NCBI RefSeq assembly: GCF_000227135.1
Contig: NC_018232.1
Location: 187,324-251,323 of the forward strand
DNA from: Leishmania donovani
Lineage: Eukaryota; Euglenozoa; Kinetoplastea; Trypanosomatida; Trypanosomatidae
DNA: 64,000 nucleotides
Reading direction: 5' to 3'
Part shown: positions 60,374 through 64,000 of the stretch, one piece after another
Layout: each line of letters begins with the position of its first letter
Position numbering within the stretch: the stretch's first letter is position 1
The notes under the pieces: model-generated
What the model was told of the DNA's origin: nothing
Databases searched by the model: none
The model's input: only the letters and a program-made list of their open reading frames with translations
Made by a program: the position numbers and the translations under genes

Positions 60374-63300
60374 ATGGCCTCCGTTAGCTTCTCGAATACC
60401 CCGCAAGTCTCGCGCGGTGGCGGCGCCCCGGCAATGATCCCGTCCGGTGCACGCGGTGGATCCAATCGCGGCAGTGTCATGGCGCTGCCGCCAGGCGCAC
60501 ATCTCGTGAAGGGCCCTTACCCGTCCGGTGGGGGTCGCGGGGCCGCCAGGTTGATGGGACCGCCGGCAGCCGCAGTACCTCCCGGCTTTCGAGGGAAGGG
60601 GCCGCCTGCTCAGATGCTCACGATGGCCGGCAACCAGAAAGTGCTGGTGCCGCCACCGTCGTCGTTGTTAGCCGCTGGGGGTGGTCACTCCTTCGCGACG
60701 AGCCCGCCACTAAGCCGCTCCACCTCACCAGGGACGATGACAGCGCCGCCTGGTTCGCCAGGACGCGGCCCCATCGGCCCACTTCACTCATTCCCGCAGT
60801 TCGCCTTTGTAAACGGGAAGAAGATCATGATGCCGCCAGGCATGAAGCTGCTGATGGGAGGCCCCGGCCCCAGTCGAGCCCCCGGCGCTACCGCCGCCGC
60901 AGCGCCGCCACAGGCCGTGGTGCATAGCAAGATGATGATGCCACCAGGGCAGGGTTGGGAGACAAGCCGGCGGCCGTCACCCACAACATCACCGCCACCG
61001 GGGGCGATGGGTCGAGGTGCTGCTGCTGCTGCTGCCACTGGCGGTGGAGGCAGCCCTTCGCCGCTTCGCGTGAGCCTCGGGCAAAGTCCTGTGCGGTCAC
61101 CGATGCAGGCGACCGCCTTGCCGTCGCCGTCACCACTGCAGCCACAGCCAACAAGAGTGGCAACGGCTGGTGCCACAGGCAAGAGTCACAGGTTCAACCT
61201 GGTGCGGAGCCTCACCAACGCTCTCAGCTCGCTGAAGTCCGGCAGTGCCTCGGACAGGGAACGAGAGAACGAGCGACTGCGGCGCGAAGCTGCAGCGCTG
61301 CAGCAACGGCCGCAACGAGTGCAGACGCCGCCTGAGCTGGACGTTCGTGAGAAAGGCGTCGGTGGCGGCCCTACCGGTCCCCATAGCAGCAGCACCTGGA
61401 TGCCGCGTAGTCGCTCCCTGCCTCACCCTGCTAGTCGATCCCCACCCCAGAAGCAGCAGCCGATGCCCCCTCCGCAGTTGATGGTCAACGCGAAGATGAT
61501 GGTGGGGCAGCCGCCAGCCTCGCTGCGTGGCAAGTCGCCGACACCCGTGAGCCTGTCAAAGGCCGGCAATGCGAGCGGCGGTGGTGGTGCCGCAGCAGCA
61601 GCACCAGCCCCAGCAAGCTCGCCGATGAGGATGCCACCTGTTCAGTTCATGGCGATAAAGGGCCGCCCTGGCGGCGGTGGTGTCGTGGTAGGGGCAAAGA
61701 GTGCAATCATGGGTCCTCCGCCTCCTGGCGCGGGCCGAAGCATGGCGGCTGCCTCTCCCCCAGCAGTGCGGTTGGTGCCATCGCCCCAGCAGCAGCTGCA
61801 GCACCCGTCTCCGGCGGGGCCGCGGCTGATGAAGCGCATCGTAGGGCCACCACCGCCGCACGAGCGGCTCATCCCGACTCCCTCACCGCAGCAGCCACAG
61901 CAGCAGTCGTACTCCGGCTCGACGTCACCGCCGACTGCATCACTGCCCTCACCGTCATTGTCCGTGGCACCGCCACCAGCGGCTGCTGCAGCCGCGAACG
62001 CACTCCGTGTGCCGAGTTCGACCGTGCTCAAGGAAGATCAGTTGCCCGAAGCTGGCGTGCGGTCACCTGGGCACCGACTCCGGCCACTAGGAGAAAGCTC
62101 GGAGGACAGCGACAGCAACAGTGGAGATGGTGGTGGTGGTGCGCACGCCGGCGCGCAGGTAGCAGCAGCCTCGCACAGCCCCGAACCTGGTCGCCTTCGC
62201 GACGCATCCTTGGTCAAGGACACAGACAGCGCGGTGGGATCGGGCACAGCGCAGAAAAGCGCCGCAGAAGAGGAAGACGCGGCGCTGCACAAAGACAAGA
62301 TGCAGCCGCCAAGGCCGTCGTCCTCCTCGCCACCGCGCCACGCGGCAGCCCGTGAAACGAGGGACCACAGCCACCACCGCGGCGACGGCGACGGCGACTG
62401 CAACGACGGTACGTACCACTCCACCGGCGCCATGACATCCAAGTCAGTTTCTGCTAGTGCTGGCGCTGGTGCAGCCGCCACATCGCAATCATCATCGTCT
62501 GCGCACCGTGACGGCAATAACAAGGCATCTGCCTCCTCGATTCTCCGGCCGGTGCGGCAAACTGCAACAACAGCGGCACGCAGCGCTGCCGCAGCCGCTA
62601 AGCGACGACAAGAGGAGGAAGAGCGCCGGCGCCACGAGGCAGCTGGCAAGGACGCGTTGGCGTCGAAGAAGCTGCGGAGCTCGCGATCGAAGTCGGCTCC
62701 GCGCGCCGAGCACGCGAGTCCACCGCAGCCCGCTGCGGCCGCCGGCGTGGCACGAGAACCGCTGTCGCCGCAGGAAGAGGACAACACGCAGAAGCCATCT
62801 AGCATGGAACGCAGCATCCACAGCATCGCGTCCACCGCATCATGCCGAGCCCCGCTGTCCCCGTCTGACTCTTCCACGTCCACGCTGGGAGACAAGAAGA
62901 GCCCCCGCACATCGGCACGCGGCCGCGGCAGAGCTGGTGGTGGTGGCGGCTTTGCTGCGCCGCCGGGGTCCGCCTCAACGCGGTCGGGAAAGCGGCCCGG
63001 CAAGGCCGCTCACTTCGACCCCTCAGACACACAGAAGAACGGGCAGTGGCAGCGGCAGCCCCGCAGCATACGGTCGAAACCCCGCAGCCGTAGCACGAAC
63101 GCCCGACGCAGCACCAGCAGGGGGCGCAGCGGCAACGACGACGGCGACAGCAGCGATGCCGATGACGAGGAGGATGCCGAAAGCGGCTCGGAGAAGCTGA
63201 CGAGTCGAGACCTCTACCGCCTCGCAAAGTTGCTGCGTGACGGCAACGCGGACCTTGTGGGAGCAGGCATGGGCAGCCGGCAGCGCAGCGGCCGTCGCCG

Positions 63301-64000
63301 GCGGTCGAGCCATCGTGACGACAACCGCAGCGGCAGGGGTTCTGGCGCGGACAGCAGCGATGACGGTTCGTGGGGACGGCAGCGCCGGCAGCACAGTACG
63401 GCGAAGCGTCGAAGCGCGCTTCCCCTCACCACAGTCGGCATTCCATGGCGCTATGCCGGCACACGGCGCTCGTGGGAGCCGTTCGCGTCACCACCGCGGG
63501 TGCGGCGGCCGCTCGGGTATATCAACGTCGGCGGCGGTCGCTACGCTCGTGTCGGCGGCAGTCCGTATACCCGTTCCCAGAGTCGGTCTCGCGCCACCTC
63601 GGTCGGGACCGTGCCGCTGGACACGACCAATACGCGAGCATTGGTCAGCGATGCTGCGGCCTATGGCAGTTACTCACCCCTCTCCGGCGAGCGGAATCGC
63701 TGGACGTCGGCGCTGCTGGATGCTTTCCGCAACACCGCCGTGGCAGAGGCGCAGAGAAGCGTTCTGCCGGACAGCCAGCCAGCGTCCAGCGCGCGCAGTG
63801 GTGGTACGGATGGTGGTGCGGCGGCGCTCTACTACGGTAGCCAGCAGCGACAGCGATTCGGCGCTCGCGGCTCCCCGCCCCATCCCCACACCCGTGACGG
63901 CTGCAGTGCTCCCGGTGGCGGCTTGGATGACACGATGTCGTCAGCCGCCGAGTCGCAGCACCCCTACTGCCTGTCCACCTCAGCACTGCAGTCCGCCATG
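60374..64000 (+). CDS. Pro/Gly/Ser-rich protein with recurrent Lys-hydrophobic-Pro motif (3' end outside window)
   Basis: The frame is open from the ATG at 60374 to the last base (1209 codons), so the gene is cut by the right edge. The first half is very rich in Pro, Gly, Ala, Ser and Met and repeats a short motif of hydrophobics, a Lys, more hydrophobics and then PP or PG: NQKVLVPPP, NGKKIMMPPG, HSKMMMPPG, NAKMMVGQPP and LMKRIVGPPPP. A basic, helical segment FNLVRSLTNALSSLK lies at about 275-290. The second half has acidic, Ser/Arg-rich and Lys/Glu-rich stretches (KRRQEEEERRRHEAAGK at about 740) and RS-like clusters. A more ordered part DLYRLAKLLRDGNADLVGAG lies at about 950. I do not recognise the family. 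Such a composition fits a scaffold or RNA-associated protein, but that is a guess. Confidence 0.7.
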   Translation, partial: MASVSFSNTPQVSRGGGAPAMIPSGARGGSNRGSVMALPPGAHLVKGPYPSGGGRGAARLMGPPAAAVPPGFRGKGPPAQMLTMAGNQKVLVPPPSSLLAAGGGHSFATSPPLSRSTSPGTMTAPPGSPGRGPIGPLHSFPQFAFVNGKKIMMPPGMKLLMGGPGPSRAPGATAAAAPPQAVVHSKMMMPPGQGWETSRRPSPTTSPPPGAMGRGAAAAAATGGGGSPSPLRVSLGQSPVRSPMQATALPSPSPLQPQPTRVATAGATGKSHRFNLVRSLTNALSSLKSGSASDRERENERLRREAAALQQRPQRVQTPPELDVREKGVGGGPTGPHSSSTWMPRSRSLPHPASRSPPQKQQPMPPPQLMVNAKMMVGQPPASLRGKSPTPVSLSKAGNASGGGGAAAAAPAPASSPMRMPPVQFMAIKGRPGGGGVVVGAKSAIMGPPPPGAGRSMAAASPPAVRLVPSPQQQLQHPSPAGPRLMKRIVGPPPPHERLIPTPSPQQPQQQSYSGSTSPPTASLPSPSLSVAPPPAAAAAANALRVPSSTVLKEDQLPEAGVRSPGHRLRPLGESSEDSDSNSGDGGGGAHAGAQVAAASHSPEPGRLRDASLVKDTDSAVGSGTAQKSAAEEEDAALHKDKMQPPRPSSSSPPRHAAARETRDHSHHRGDGDGDCNDGTYHSTGAMTSKSVSASAGAGAAATSQSSSSAHRDGNNKASASSILRPVRQTATTAARSAAAAAKRRQEEEERRRHEAAGKDALASKKLRSSRSKSAPRAEHASPPQPAAAAGVAREPLSPQEEDNTQKPSSMERSIHSIASTASCRAPLSPSDSSTSTLGDKKSPRTSARGRGRAGGGGGFAAPPGSASTRSGKRPGKAAHFDPSDTQKNGQWQRQPRSIRSKPRSRSTNARRSTSRGRSGNDDGDSSDADDEEDAESGSEKLTSRDLYRLAKLLRDGNADLVGAGMGSRQRSGRRRRSSHRDDNRSGRGSGADSSDDGSWGRQRRQHSTAKRRSALPLTTVGIPWRYAGTRRSWEPFASPPRVRRPLGYINVGGGRYARVGGSPYTRSQSRSRATSVGTVPLDTTNTRALVSDAAAYGSYSPLSGERNRWTSALLDAFRNTAVAEAQRSVLPDSQPASSARSGGTDGGAAALYYGSQQRQRFGARGSPPHPHTRDGCSAPGGGLDDTMSSAAESQHPYCLSTSALQSAM

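Noticed and set aside
62038..63003. Minus-strand open frame (321 codons) opposite the right-edge gene
   Set aside because: The + strand frame is open for 1209 codons from a good ATG with a splice acceptor, and all other genes are on +.
1..64000. CRISPR arrays, insertion sequences, phage or bacterial operon signals
   Set aside because: None seen. Repeats are microsatellites or protein-coding repeats, and gene structure is eukaryotic (trypanosomatid).

Overview
The window looks like part of one chromosome of a trypanosomatid protist, most likely Leishmania or a close relative in the Leishmaniinae. The evidence is direct: very GC-rich intronless genes, all 12 confident genes on the + strand, intergenic DNA full of CA/TG microsatellites and long pyrimidine tracts, and before every gene whose 5' end is visible a pyrimidine tract followed by an AG, the layout used for spliced-leader trans-splicing. 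No strand switch, tRNA, rRNA, CRISPR array or bacterial-type signal was seen. The window therefore appears to lie inside one polycistronic transcription unit. The type I nitroreductase gene is, from memory, on chromosome 5 in Leishmania major, so this may be the matching region; that placement is an inference.

Layout from left to right: a membrane protein with a His/Arg/Ser-rich tail, cut by the left edge (3-1478); a DEAD-box RNA helicase of the Prp28/DDX23 type (3995-7015); COG4 of the Golgi tethering complex (7686-10406); a SURP plus CID protein resembling the U2 snRNP-associated SR140/U2SURP (11166-14111); a low-complexity protein with a cryptic ubiquitin-like segment (15117-17792); a kinesin-9B/KIF6-type motor (18706-22383); a 1915-residue ankyrin-repeat protein (23280-29027); a leucine-rich-repeat protein with a Cys-rich tail (30483-33206); a possible small gene (33861-34175); the mitochondrial type I nitroreductase (35828-36799); a 2515-residue low-complexity protein (37956-45503); a locus that looks like a frameshifted pseudogene (45631-46611); a sideroflexin (47493-48533); a 2766-residue protein with about 41 sperm-tail PG-rich repeats (49569-57869); and a Pro/Gly/Ser-rich protein that runs off the right edge (60374-64000).

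The genes do not form a pathway operon, as expected for a trypanosomatid transcription unit. Two themes recur. Two predicted spliceosome components (Prp28-like and SR140-like) sit within about 10 kb in a lineage with almost no cis-introns. Several proteins look flagellar or cytoskeletal (kinesin-9B, the PG-rich repeat protein, possibly the ankyrin, LRR and giant proteins).

The most interesting points are the frame-hopping protein-like fragments at 45631-46611, two perfect 34-nt hairpins inside coding regions, the PG-rich repeat array with its homogeneous C-terminal end and Cys-rich N-terminal region, a recurrent motif in the right-edge protein, and a possible unannotated small gene upstream of the nitroreductase. 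Start codons were chosen as the first in-frame ATG downstream of the predicted splice acceptor. Functions rest on motif recognition by eye, without database searches.
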